A stretch of DNA of 15,400 bases from CALZJC01 sp041574955 (lineage in GTDB: Bacteria; Acidobacteriota; Thermoanaerobaculia; Multivoradales; JAHEKO01). The notes under the pieces are model-generated. The model made no database searches. It was not told the DNA's origin and worked only from the letters and a program-made list of their open reading frames with translations. A program made the position numbers and the translations under genes. The DNA lies in contig JBFGNS010000104.1 in assembly GCA_041574955.1 (NCBI GenBank), positions 1 through 15,400 of the forward strand. Reading direction: 5' to 3'. The first letter of the stretch is position 1, and each line of letters begins with the position of its first letter. This document shows positions 1-7,346 of this stretch, piece after piece.

Positions 1-430
1 GCCAGACGCCGGAGCGGGCCATGCCCGTGTCCAGCTTGAGATGGACCTCGGCGGTGGCCCCCGGCGCCAGCGCGCCCGCCAGCAGCTCGGCCTCGGCCGG
101 CGCCGTGACGCTCAAGGTGACGCCGGCAGCCACCAGCTCGCGCACCACCGCCGGCGCGTCGGGATGCCCGGCGACCGAGAAGAAGCCCAGCACCGGCCCG
201 CGCCAGCCCAGCCGGCGCAGCGTCAGCGCCTCGGCCGGGGTCGCCACCGCCAACCGGTCGGCGAGCGGCGCCACCACCGGCAGCAGCAGCTCGAGACCCA
301 GCCCGTAGGCGTCGGACTTGACCACCGGACACAGCTCGGTGGCAGACGACAGCTGAGCCCGGATGCGCTCGAGGTTCGAGCGCACCGCGCCGGCCGAGAT
401 CTCGGCGGTCAGGTAGCCGCTCGGACTCAC
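1..430 (-). CDS. alr: Alanine racemase, N-terminal part (truncated by window edge)
   Basis: Alanine racemase interconverts L- and D-alanine with PLP in the cytoplasm and supplies D-Ala for peptidoglycan. The 143 visible residues belong to the TIM-barrel domain. The PLP-lysine motif VVKSDAYGLG is seen with Lys at residue 38, and the family motif KLDTGMARSGV lies near the window edge. The family is usually 360-390 aa, so more than half lies outside the window. The start is a GTG at 430-428, placed 25 bases after the stop of the DUF1684 gene; no upstream in-frame ATG or GTG was found back to that stop, and the Shine-Dalgarno is poor. It looks like the last visible gene of a four-gene operon. The identity is firm; the start is fairly certain. 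The product could be an Alr homologue acting on another amino acid, which the sequence cannot decide. Confidence 0.9.
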   Translation of the reverse strand, partial: MSPSGYLTAEISAGAVRSNLERIRAQLSSATELCPVVKSDAYGLGLELLLPVVAPLADRLAVATPAEALTLRRLGWRGPVLGFFSVAGHPDAPAVVRELVAAGVTLSVTAPAEAELLAGALAPGATAEVHLKLDTGMARSGVW

Positions 431-455
431 CGCCCGCGGGCCGGCCCGGACGGCT

Positions 456-1391
456 TCAATGCCCGGCCCCGAAGCTCTTCTCCCCTGCCCGCACGGCCAG
501 CGGCAACCGGTTGCCCGGCGGCGGCAGCGGACAGGTGGCGTACGGCGTGAAGACGCACGGCGGGTTGTACGCCTGATTGAACTCGAGCACGGTGCGGCCG
601 GCGGCATCGGGCGGGTCGGCGTACAGGAACCGGCCGCCGCCGTAGGTCTCGCGGCCGTTGGTCTCGTCGCCGAACACCAGAAACAGTGGCTGGTCGGGCT
701 CGCCGAGCGGCTCGAGGCGGAGCTCGCGGCCGGCGGCATCGAACACCAGGCTGCCGTAGACCGGCGTGTCGAAGGCATCGCCGATGATGTTGGGCACGGC
801 CACCGTGCGTGGCTCGGGATAGCGCTCGTACCGCGCCTCGACCCGCCACGCCGGATCGACCGGGTAGTGGTCGAGGCCGGGGAAGTCGCGCAGCAGCGGA
901 CTCTCCGCGTCCTTGAGACGCAGACCCACCCGCTCGCCCCGCACCAGCACGTAGAAGCTCAGGCTGCGGTGCTCGAGCACGGTGGGCTCGCCGGCCGCGT
1001 CGGTCACCAGCTCGCGCCGCGTTACCGGCTCGCCGCCGCTGGTGATGGCCGCGTCCGGCGCTGCCTCCAGCCATACCCGCAGGCCTTCGCGTCGCAGCAC
1101 GCCGAGCCGAGCGGCCGCCTTGCCGGCGGGAAAGACCAGGTCGTTTTCGCGATCGGAGCCGAAGCTCGACTCGCCCTCCGCGAGCCAGTACAGGCCCGCC
1201 AGCGACAGCCAGCCGTCGGGCCGCATGAGGCGCTCCAGCCGCCCGGCCCGCCAGGCCTCGACCGCCGCCAGCTGAGCCGGGTCGGGCGCCGGCGCCGACT
1301 GGGCGGCCGGCCCGTTGGACGGCCCGGCGGGCTGCCGGCCACAGCCGGCCGCGGCGACCACCAGCAGCGCCGCGATCGCGCGTCGCCTCAC
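456..1391 (-). CDS. DUF1684 family lipoprotein
   Basis: A 311-aa secreted protein of the DUF1684 family, whose biochemical role is not established. The N-terminus has basic residues, a hydrophobic stretch and a lipobox ending AAGC with Cys17, so it should be lipid-anchored after export. A Pro/Ala/Ser-rich linker follows (about residues 18-40). The DUF1684 body begins with the DGWLSLAGLYWL motif. It ends with the hallmark segment FNQAYNPPCVFTPYA, then CPLPPPGNRLP and RAGEK, close to the C-terminus. I chose the GTG at 1391-1389 because it overlaps the DinB-like stop as GTGA, has a GGGAGGGG Shine-Dalgarno just upstream and gives a proper signal peptide. A longer reading from an ATG at 1445 would bury the signal sequence. 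Translation is probably coupled to the upstream gene. The family call is firm; the function is unknown. Confidence 0.88.
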   Translation of the reverse strand: MRRRAIAALLVVAAAGCGRQPAGPSNGPAAQSAPAPDPAQLAAVEAWRAGRLERLMRPDGWLSLAGLYWLAEGESSFGSDRENDLVFPAGKAAARLGVLRREGLRVWLEAAPDAAITSGGEPVTRRELVTDAAGEPTVLEHRSLSFYVLVRGERVGLRLKDAESPLLRDFPGLDHYPVDPAWRVEARYERYPEPRTVAVPNIIGDAFDTPVYGSLVFDAAGRELRLEPLGEPDQPLFLVFGDETNGRETYGGGRFLYADPPDAAGRTVLEFNQAYNPPCVFTPYATCPLPPPGNRLPLAVRAGEKSFGAGH

Positions 1392-1936
1392 CCGCCCCTC
1401 CCGCCGGCCGGCCGGTCGCCCAGCACCGGCAGGTAGGCCTCCCACACACCCACCTCGCCGGCGTAGCGCTTGGCCATGACGCGGGCGATCTGCGCCAGGT
1501 GGCCGAGGTCGTGCACCACCCAGGTCGCCAGCAGCTGGCGCAACGTGACGCCGCCGAGCTCCGGGTGCAGGCCGGCCAGGTCGAGGTCGTCGTCGCTCAG
1601 CGACCAGCCGCGCACCGTCTCCAGGTTGGCCGCGCGGCGCCGCTCGAACTCGTCGAGCAGCTCACCGAGGCTGCGGCCGCGGCTGGCCTCGAACTGGGCG
1701 AAGCGGTCGAACGGGTCGAAGGCGCGGCCGGTGCCGTGCTCGCGGATGATCCGCGCCCGCTCGATCCAGTCGGTCTTCTCGCCGTGGATCAGGTGCCCCA
1801 CGACGACGAACGGGCTCCAGCTGTCGGGTCCCTCGTCGGCCGCTATCCACCCCTCGGGCAGATCGGCCAGCAGGGTCCGCAGCGTCGCCGGTGTCCGCTC
1901 CAGCACCGCCAGGGCCTCGTCGAGATCGAACGCCAC
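1388..1936 (-). CDS. DinB-like (DinB_2) four-helix protein
   Basis: A 182-aa cytoplasmic protein of the DinB/YfiT-like superfamily. These are four-helix bundles that hold a metal through three histidines; many act as thiol-dependent transferases or have unknown activity. The expected histidines are visible: His48 in VGHLIHGE, and His142 and His146 in HDLGHLAQ. The HDLGH motif is typical of the family. Two GTG starts are possible. The one at 1942 overlaps the upstream stop but leaves no room for a ribosome site. The one at 1936 sits 5 bases after GGGGGAGG, so I prefer it. The stop overlaps the GTG of the DUF1684 gene. The substrate cannot be inferred from the sequence, and nothing suggests a DNA-damage role despite the historical name. 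Confidence 0.87.
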   Translation of the reverse strand: MAFDLDEALAVLERTPATLRTLLADLPEGWIAADEGPDSWSPFVVVGHLIHGEKTDWIERARIIREHGTGRAFDPFDRFAQFEASRGRSLGELLDEFERRRAANLETVRGWSLSDDDLDLAGLHPELGGVTLRQLLATWVVHDLGHLAQIARVMAKRYAGEVGVWEAYLPVLGDRPAGGRGG

Positions 1937-1938
1937 GG

Positions 1939-2103
1939 TCACCTCCCCCGCGGTCGCCGCCCGGCGGCCAGCACCCGCGCCAGCATCACGCCGGTGAGCG
2001 CGGCCGCTCCGAACAGAGCCACCACGTCGACGGTGCGGGCGTCGTCGAGCAGCGCGGTCACCAGGCCGGCGATCTCGCGCCTCAGGTTCGACTTGCCCGC
2101 CAC
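1939..2103 (-). CDS. 54-aa single-pass membrane miniprotein
   Basis: A short reading frame from GTG (2103-2101) to TGA (1941-1939), encoding 54 residues. The N-terminal half is basic/amphipathic (MAGKSNLRREIAGLVTALL). It is followed by one hydrophobic segment at about residues 25-47 (VDVVALFGAAALTGVMLARV) and an Arg-rich tail. I do not recognise a family. Support for it being real is contextual. A -10-like TAGAAT lies exactly six bases before the GTG, giving leaderless geometry. The stop overlaps the alternative GTG of the DinB-like gene, and the downstream ribosome site lies inside its last codons. It would be the first gene of the operon ending in alr. The positively charged ends would favour the inside rule only weakly. 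It could instead be a leader whose translation sets expression of the DinB-like gene. Confidence 0.55.
   Translation of the reverse strand: MAGKSNLRREIAGLVTALLDDARTVDVVALFGAAALTGVMLARVLAAGRRPRGR
1942..1949 (-). promoter_or_regulatory. Shine-Dalgarno that decides the DinB-like start
   Basis: The - strand reads GGGGGAGG here, followed by five bases and a GTG at 1936-1934. The site is embedded in the last codons of the 54-aa upstream gene, so the two genes are probably translationally coupled. It favours the 1936 start over the GTG at 1942, which directly abuts the site. Confidence 0.6.
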
Positions 2104-2109
2104 CGCCCG

Positions 2110-2115
2110 ATTCTA
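2110..2115 (-). promoter_or_regulatory. -10 box of a probable leaderless promoter (54-aa gene operon)
   Basis: The - strand reads TAGAAT, then six bases (CGGGCG), then the GTG start of the 54-aa gene. Transcription starting about seven bases after the box would begin at the start codon. No Shine-Dalgarno is present. No convincing -35 was found; CTGTCT sits 17 bases upstream and is a poor match. Confidence 0.5.
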
Positions 2116-2209
2116 GCGCCCGAGGAGCGACAAGACAGCCGGCGTCGGAAGCGGCCGCTGGCGGCGTCCGAGCAGTTGTGCTCCGACGCGGATGCTCTTC
2201 GCTGCTGTC

Positions 2210-2230
2210 GTCCCGAGCGCAGCGAGGGAC
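2210..2230. repeat. REP-like palindromic extragenic element
   Basis: The + strand has GTCCC, then GAGCGCAGCGA, then GGGAC: a 5-bp inverted repeat closing an 11-base loop. The surrounding TCGTCCCGAGCGCAGCGA with its GGGACCT ending closely resembles the intergenic CCTGAGCGAAGCGAAGGA-type elements that I know recur in many copies in Acidobacteriota, Chloroflexota and other genomes. Only one copy is visible in this window, so the repeat status rests on that resemblance. Confidence 0.55.
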
Positions 2231-2281
2231 CTCAGCACCAGCACCGGCATACGCCTACCGGCCCGCTCGCCAGCACCACCC

Positions 2282-3520
2282 CTACGACGGCTCCGTCGGC
2301 ACCGCCGACTCCACCCCCGCATCCAGCCCTTCGGCGGCGTCCCCGTCCTCGACCCGCTGCGCGAACAGCCGCACCGCCAGCACCAGCCCGGCGGCGAGAA
2401 AGAACGGGCTGCGGATGCCGATGTACTGGAAGGCCGCGCCGGCCCAGATCGGTCCCAGCATGCGGGCGACGCCGCCGAACGACTGCTGCAACCCCAGCAG
2501 CATCCCGGTCTGGCCCTCCGGCGCGCGGTGCGAGACCATCGAGGTGGTCACCGGGAACAGCAGCGCCGTGCCCACCGGGATGAACAGCGCAGCCAGCGCC
2601 AGCTGCCACAGGTTGGTCGCCAGCGGCAGGCCGGCCAGCCCGCTGGTGATCGACAGCAGGCCGAGCCGCAGCGTACGGACCTCGCCGAACCGCTGCACGG
2701 CGGGGCCCAGCACCAGGGTGCGCATGACGAGCGACAGGCCACCGACGTAGACGTAGAACCAGCCGATGTTGGCCTCGGTGACGCCGAAGGCGCGCTCCAG
2801 ATAGAGCGCCAGCACGCCGTTCATCGCCATGAACGCCATCATGCCGAGGGTGTAGATCCAGACCAGCGCTCCGACCCGGCCGGCGGGCCGACGGAGGATG
2901 TCCGCCGCGGCGCGTCGGGGGGCGCCGGGCGCCGGCCGCTCGCGCTCGCGGCGCCGGCCCTCGGGGTGCGATTCCGGCAGCCAGATCAGGCCGAACAGGA
3001 AGTTGAGCACGCACAACCCGGCGGCCAGATAGCCCGGCCCCACCCAGCCCAGCGTCTTGGCCAGCGAGGCGATCGCCGGCCCGATCATCACCCCGGCGCT
3101 GGTGGCGGCGGTCAGCCAACCGAGCGCCTTGGCGCGGCCGGCGCGCGGCACCGAGTCGCTCAGGTAGGCCTGCACCACGCCCACCGTGCCGGCGCCGGCA
3201 CCCTGCACGAAGCGCGACAGGAACAGCAGCCAGACCGCGTCGGCCGACTCGAAGACGATGTAGGACACCGCCGCGATCAGCAGCCCGCCGAGGATCATCG
3301 GCCGCCGGCCGTAGCGGTCGGACAGCCGGCCCCACAGCGGGGCCGAGGCCACCTGGCCGACCGCGAAGGTGGCGACCAGCGCGCCCACCGCGGTGGGGTT
3401 GGCGCCCAGCTTCTCGGCGTAGAACGGCAGCAGCGGCAGGACGATCAGGAAACCGATCATGTCCACGAACACGGTCAGCATCAGCACCCACAGGCGGCTG
3501 ACGAACTCGCGCGCGTCCAC
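2282..3520 (-). CDS. Major facilitator superfamily transporter (TetA-like exporter)
   Basis: A 412-aa inner-membrane carrier with the size and 12-helix pattern of the MFS drug:H+ antiporter group. Motif A is clear at residues 64-74 (GRLSDRYGRRP), in the loop after the second helix. The first helix region LTVFVDMIGFLIVLPLLPF is like TetA-type proteins, and a charged central loop (EGRRRERERP, about residue 190) separates the halves. The start is a GTG at 3520-3518 that shares one base with the permease stop (TAGTG). It is preceded by GAGGAGG at good spacing. It is therefore the last gene of the PIG-L/ABC operon. The substrate is unknown: it could export a by-product of the operon's metabolism or a drug-like compound. 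Resemblance to TetA does not show resistance. Confidence 0.88.
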   Translation of the reverse strand: MDAREFVSRLWVLMLTVFVDMIGFLIVLPLLPFYAEKLGANPTAVGALVATFAVGQVASAPLWGRLSDRYGRRPMILGGLLIAAVSYIVFESADAVWLLFLSRFVQGAGAGTVGVVQAYLSDSVPRAGRAKALGWLTAATSAGVMIGPAIASLAKTLGWVGPGYLAAGLCVLNFLFGLIWLPESHPEGRRRERERPAPGAPRRAAADILRRPAGRVGALVWIYTLGMMAFMAMNGVLALYLERAFGVTEANIGWFYVYVGGLSLVMRTLVLGPAVQRFGEVRTLRLGLLSITSGLAGLPLATNLWQLALAALFIPVGTALLFPVTTSMVSHRAPEGQTGMLLGLQQSFGGVARMLGPIWAGAAFQYIGIRSPFFLAAGLVLAVRLFAQRVEDGDAAEGLDAGVESAVPTEPS

Positions 3521-5175
3521 TACACCGCCTCCTCGCCGCCGCGGGTGAGGAACGCCGCCGCTCCGATCAACGTCAGCAGCACGCCGTAGACCGCCGCCAC
3601 ACCGGTCTCCTGCAGCCGCAGGCTGGAGAGGATCTCGATCGAGATCGGCCGGGTGTCGTAGGTGTAGAGCACGATCGAGGTGACGAAGTCGCCGAGCGCG
3701 GTGATGAACGCCAGCGCTCCGCCGGCCAGCAGCGCCGGCCGGAGCAGCGGCAGCCGCACCCGCCACAGGGTGCGCCAGCGCCCGGCACCGAGCGAGCCGG
3801 CGGCTTCGACCAGCGCCGGGTCCATCTGTCTGAGACCGGCCAGCGCCCCCCGTCCGGTGAGCGGCAGGCTCCTCACCAGGTAGGCGAGCGGCAGGATCCA
3901 GGCGGTGCCGACCAGCACGAACCGCCCGGCGAGCGGCGCCCGCACGCTGAACGCCGAGGCCAGGGCGATCGCGAACACCGTGCCCGGCACCGCCCACGGC
4001 ACCGCCAGCAGCGTCTCGAGCCAGGCCCCCAGTCGGCCGCGCAGCTTGAGCGACAGGTCGGCGGCCAGCAGGCCCAGGGCGATCGCGCCGAGGGTCGCCG
4101 CCGCCGCCATCCACAGCGAGTTGACCACCGGCCGCAACCGCTCCCGGCAGCCGGCCAGCGCCGCGTAGTTGCCGGCGTCGAGCACCGGCGGCAGAGTCTC
4201 CACGGTCCAGGTGCCCGGCGGCACGAACGAGATCAGCAGCAGCGTCAGGTGGGGCAGCAGCAGTGCCAGCGCCAGCCCCCAGCCGAGCGCGGTGGCGGCC
4301 AGCCGGGCCGTCGCGCCCTTCAGCTCGCGCCGCCGCGGCGCGACGCCCCGCACCCCGCCGACCACCACCCGCCGCGCGGGGTCGACCCGCCGCATCGCCC
4401 ACAGGCCGAGGAAGGCCAGAACCGCCAGGGTGACGGTCTCGACCTGCGCCATGGCGATCTCGCCGTTGAGCTTCGACGCGACGATCTGGGTGGTCATCAC
4501 CCGGAAGCCGCCGCCGAAGATGTATGGCGCCGAGAACGACGCCAGCGAGGTCATGAAGGTCAGCAGCGCCGCCCCCACCAGCGCCGGCCACAGCAGCGGC
4601 AGCGTCACCCGGGCCAGCGTGCGCCGCCGGCCGGCGCCCAGCACCGCCGCCGCCTCCTCCATCGAGGCGTCGAGCCTGGCCAGCGCGGCACGGGTGAACA
4701 GGTAGAAGTAGACGTACATCGAGTAGGCGTGCACCAGCAGGATGGCGCCGGCGCCCTGCAGCCGCCACGGCGGCGCCGCCAGCCCGAGCGCCGCCTGCAC
4801 GCCGCGCGACAGGAAGCCGCTCTCGCCGAACAGGAACAGGAAGGCGATCACGCCGACCAGGGGCGGCAGCGCCACCGGCAGCGCCACCAGGCCGCCCAGC
4901 AGCCGGCGGCCGGGGAACTCGAGGCGCGCGAAGACGAACGCCAGCGGCACACCCAGGGCGGCGGCCAGCAGCACCGAGGCGGCCGAGATCCACAGGCTGC
5001 GCCACAGCGCCTGCCACTCGTCGGGTCGCCGCGCGAACTCGGCCAGGTGTTCGAGCGTCGGCTGGCGCGGCAGCCCCAGCGCCTCGAGCACGGTGAGCGC
5101 GAGCGGGTAGCCGACCAGCCAGGCGAGCACCACCGCCACCCCGCCGCCGGCAAGCCGCCGGCCCGCCGGGCTCAC
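3520..5175 (-). CDS. ABC transporter permease, two fused domains (FbpB/ThiP-type)
   Basis: A 551-aa inner-membrane permease formed of two six-helix-like halves in one chain, as in Fe(III) (FbpB) and thiamine (ThiP) importers. Each half carries an EAA loop, the site that docks on the ATPase. They are EEAAAVLGAG at 173-182 and VEAAGSLGAG at 456-465, each followed by an R-x-LPLL-P-A segment. A basic linker (about 262-290) joins the halves. The GTG start at 5175 overlaps the ATPase stop as GTGA, with a GGAG-rich ribosome site. The stop shares one base with the MFS start. The architecture is certain. The substrate is not readable from this protein. Confidence 0.92.
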   Translation of the reverse strand: MSPAGRRLAGGGVAVVLAWLVGYPLALTVLEALGLPRQPTLEHLAEFARRPDEWQALWRSLWISAASVLLAAALGVPLAFVFARLEFPGRRLLGGLVALPVALPPLVGVIAFLFLFGESGFLSRGVQAALGLAAPPWRLQGAGAILLVHAYSMYVYFYLFTRAALARLDASMEEAAAVLGAGRRRTLARVTLPLLWPALVGAALLTFMTSLASFSAPYIFGGGFRVMTTQIVASKLNGEIAMAQVETVTLAVLAFLGLWAMRRVDPARRVVVGGVRGVAPRRRELKGATARLAATALGWGLALALLLPHLTLLLISFVPPGTWTVETLPPVLDAGNYAALAGCRERLRPVVNSLWMAAAATLGAIALGLLAADLSLKLRGRLGAWLETLLAVPWAVPGTVFAIALASAFSVRAPLAGRFVLVGTAWILPLAYLVRSLPLTGRGALAGLRQMDPALVEAAGSLGAGRWRTLWRVRLPLLRPALLAGGALAFITALGDFVTSIVLYTYDTRPISIEILSSLRLQETGVAAVYGVLLTLIGAAAFLTRGGEEAV

Positions 5176-6257
5176 TCCGGCTCCTCCCGCCGGAACAGCC
5201 GCGGCGGCGAGCCGTCCGGGCGCAGCGCCACCGCCACGCGCTGCCCGGCGCGCGCCGCGTCGTGCGCGTCGGCCACCAGCAGCCGCGCGCCGACCGCCAG
5301 CTCCACCTCGTAGTAGGTGGTCTCGCCGGCGTAGCGGCGCGACCGCACCTCGCCCGCCAGGGAGTCCGCGGAGCCGTCCGGATCGACCAACCGCAGGCTC
5401 TCGGGGCGGAGCAGGGCATCGACCGGGTCACCGGTGGCGAGGGGCTCCGCCGCCACCGCCGGCCAGCGCACGGCGTGTCCGACAAACCGGTCGTCGCCCG
5501 CCAGCAGCTCGCCGCCCGGCGCCAGCTGGCCGGCGAGCCAGCCGGCGCGGCCCACGAAGCCAGCCACAAAACGGCTGCGCGGCTCGAGGTAGAGCTCCTC
5601 CGGCGGCCCCAGCTGCGCCAGCCGGCCCTCGTGGAGCAGCGCCACCCGGTCGCCGACCGCGAACGCCTCCTCCTGCTCGTGGGTGACCCAGAGCGCGGTC
5701 ATCGACACGCGCTCGAGCGCCTCGCGCAGCTGGCGGCGGGTGCGCTCGCGCAGCGCCGGGTCGAGGTTCGACAGCGGCTCGTCGAGCAGCAGCAGGCGGG
5801 GCCCGGGGGCCAGCGCGCGGGCCAGCGCCACGCGCTGCTGCTGGCCGCCCGAGATCTGGTGCACCCGCCGGGCCTCGAAGCCCGCCAGGTCGACCAGCGC
5901 CAACGCCTCGGCGATGCGCGGCACCGCCTCGCGACGGCCCACGCCTCGCGCCCCCAGCCCGAAGCCGACGTTCTGGCCGACCGTCAGGTGGGGAAACAGC
6001 GCGTAGTGCTGGAACACCATCCCGAAGTTGCGCCGGTTGGGCGGCAGCGCGGTGACGTCGCTGCCGTCCACCGTCAGCCGCCCCTCGTCGGGCTCCTCGA
6101 AGCCCGCGATCAGCCGCAGCAGGGTGGTCTTGCCGCTGCCGCTCGGCCCCAGCAGCACCAGGATCTCGCCGTGGCCGACCTCGAGCGACACCTGCTCGAG
6201 TACCCGCTGCTCGCCGAACCGCTTGCTCAGCCGCTCGAGGGTCAGGAAGCTCGCCAT
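5172..6257 (-). CDS. ABC transporter ATP-binding protein (FbpC/PotA-type with TOBE region)
   Basis: A 361-aa cytoplasmic ATPase that would power the neighbouring fused permease. All nucleotide-binding motifs are intact: Walker A GPSGSGKT at 37-44, Q-loop VFQH at 81-84, signature ISGGQ at 135-139, Walker B LLLLDE at 155-160, D-loop SNLD, and the switch His193 in VTHEQEEA. After about residue 240 there is an extra C-terminal domain with LLRPESLRL, typical of the TOBE domain in Fbp/Pot/Ugp-type importers. The ATG at 6257 is the only start between the in-frame stop at 6326-6324 and the first conserved strand. The ribosome site is weak (GGACGAG). It lies 66 bases after the solute-binding gene and overlaps the permease gene. 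Confidence 0.94.
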   Translation of the reverse strand: MASFLTLERLSKRFGEQRVLEQVSLEVGHGEILVLLGPSGSGKTTLLRLIAGFEEPDEGRLTVDGSDVTALPPNRRNFGMVFQHYALFPHLTVGQNVGFGLGARGVGRREAVPRIAEALALVDLAGFEARRVHQISGGQQQRVALARALAPGPRLLLLDEPLSNLDPALRERTRRQLREALERVSMTALWVTHEQEEAFAVGDRVALLHEGRLAQLGPPEELYLEPRSRFVAGFVGRAGWLAGQLAPGGELLAGDDRFVGHAVRWPAVAAEPLATGDPVDALLRPESLRLVDPDGSADSLAGEVRSRRYAGETTYYEVELAVGARLLVADAHDAARAGQRVAVALRPDGSPPRLFRREEPE

Positions 6258-6323
6258 GACTCGTCCGGTCCGACCTTGTCTACGGGCCGCGCCCCGCCGG
6301 GTTCGCGTGCCACCCGCTCCACG

Positions 6324-7346
6324 CTAGCCGTGGCCGCGGACCTCGCGGTCCCAGCGCGCCATCCAGTCGCCGCCGCGCTCGGCGATCAGCCGCCAGTCGA
6401 CTTCGGCGCGCACCATCTCGGTGAGCGCCCGCCGCGCCCAGGCGGGCAGCTCGGCGGGCGGCATGTCGGTGCGCGCCGGCAGCCGGAAGGCGCGCTCGGC
6501 GGTGAGCTTGAGGGTCTCGCGGCTGCCCACCCAGTCGATGAACCGTCGCGCCTCCTCGGCGTGCGGCGCGCCGGCGACGAGCCCGATCGAGTCGTCGATC
6601 ACCGGCGTGCCGCTGGCCGGGAACCGGTAGCCGAGCGGCACGCCGCGCTGCTCGAGAAACAGCATGTCGGTGAGCTCCCAGATCGATACCAGCCCCTCCT
6701 GCCGGGTCAGCTTCTCGAACAGCAGCGCCGGGGTGACCACGTACTCCCGCGTCTGCCGGTCGAGCCGGCGCAGCCAGTCGAAGCCGCGCTCGGCGCTGCC
6801 GGTCTCGGCCACCGAGCGCGCCAGCACCATGCCGAAGGCGGTGCGCATGGTGCCGCTGGCCAGCGGGTCGCGGATGACGATCTTGCCGCGCCAGCGCGGC
6901 TCGAGCAGATCGTCCCAGTCGGCCGGCGCCTCCTCGGCCGGCACGGCGTCGGAGTTGTAGATCAGGATCGGCACCGCTTCGTACAGCCCGAAGTACAGCG
7001 CCTCGGGGTGACGGCTCCCCGCCGGCACCGCCTCGGCCCACGCCGGCCGGTAGGGGGCGAGCAGACCGAGCTCCGCGCCGCGCAACAGGATGGTGTCGGG
7101 ACCGCCGAACCAGACGTCGGCCTGCGGGTTGGCGGCCTCCGAGCGCACGCGGTCGAAGATGTCCTGCGAGCCCATGTCCAGCCAGCGCACGTCCACCTCG
7201 GGCCGCTCGGCCTCGTACCGCTGCTCGACCAGCTCCAGCAGGTCGCGGCCGTGCGGCGAGTACAGCAGCAGCGGCGTGCGGCCGTCGCCACAGCCCGCGG
7301 CCAGCGCGGCTGCGGCGGCCCAGGTGGCAAACGCTCGGCGGCTCAT
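6324..7346 (-). CDS. ABC transporter solute-binding lipoprotein (family 1, AfuA/FutA-like)
   Basis: A 340-aa periplasmic-side binding protein that should deliver substrate to the adjacent permease. It starts MSRRAFATW, a twin-arginine-like motif. A hydrophobic stretch and LAAGC follow, making Cys19 the probable lipid anchor. The mature part begins with LLLYSPHG and has ADVWFGGPDTILL and LIYNSD, typical of the iron/phosphonate/hexose-phosphate group of type II binding proteins. The adjacent tyrosine pair that binds ferric iron in FbpA/FutA is not seen, so an iron role is doubtful. The ATG overlaps the PIG-L stop as ATGA and has GGAGAGG upstream. Membership in the family is firm. Phosphonates, phosphosugars or another anion remain possible substrates. 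Confidence 0.88.
   Translation of the reverse strand: MSRRAFATWAAAAALAAGCGDGRTPLLLYSPHGRDLLELVEQRYEAERPEVDVRWLDMGSQDIFDRVRSEAANPQADVWFGGPDTILLRGAELGLLAPYRPAWAEAVPAGSRHPEALYFGLYEAVPILIYNSDAVPAEEAPADWDDLLEPRWRGKIVIRDPLASGTMRTAFGMVLARSVAETGSAERGFDWLRRLDRQTREYVVTPALLFEKLTRQEGLVSIWELTDMLFLEQRGVPLGYRFPASGTPVIDDSIGLVAGAPHAEEARRFIDWVGSRETLKLTAERAFRLPARTDMPPAELPAWARRALTEMVRAEVDWRLIAERGGDWMARWDREVRGHG

Larger units (their letters stand above)
2104..2281. other. Intergenic stretch with REP-like element and a promoter
   Basis: This 178-base gap lies between the 3' end of the MFS gene and the start of the 54-aa gene, both on the - strand. It holds the TAGAAT box near 2110 and a palindromic repeat-like element at 2210-2230. 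No convincing T-run terminator for the MFS operon was found; the palindrome could serve as one on the - strand. I saw no supported reading frame in it. Confidence 0.5.

Noticed and set aside
2192..3589. Long + strand open frames opposite the MFS, permease, ATPase and PIG-L genes (several above 300 codons)
   Set aside because: They are rich in Arg, Gln, Gly and His, have no recognisable domain or ribosome site, and mirror high-GC codon bias of the true - strand genes.
2282..5569. A 1095-codon - strand frame apparently fusing part of the ATPase/permease region to the MFS protein
   Set aside because: Only the part after 3520 has protein-like sequence. The upstream part is an out-of-frame shadow, and a GTG with a good ribosome site at 3520 starts the MFS gene.
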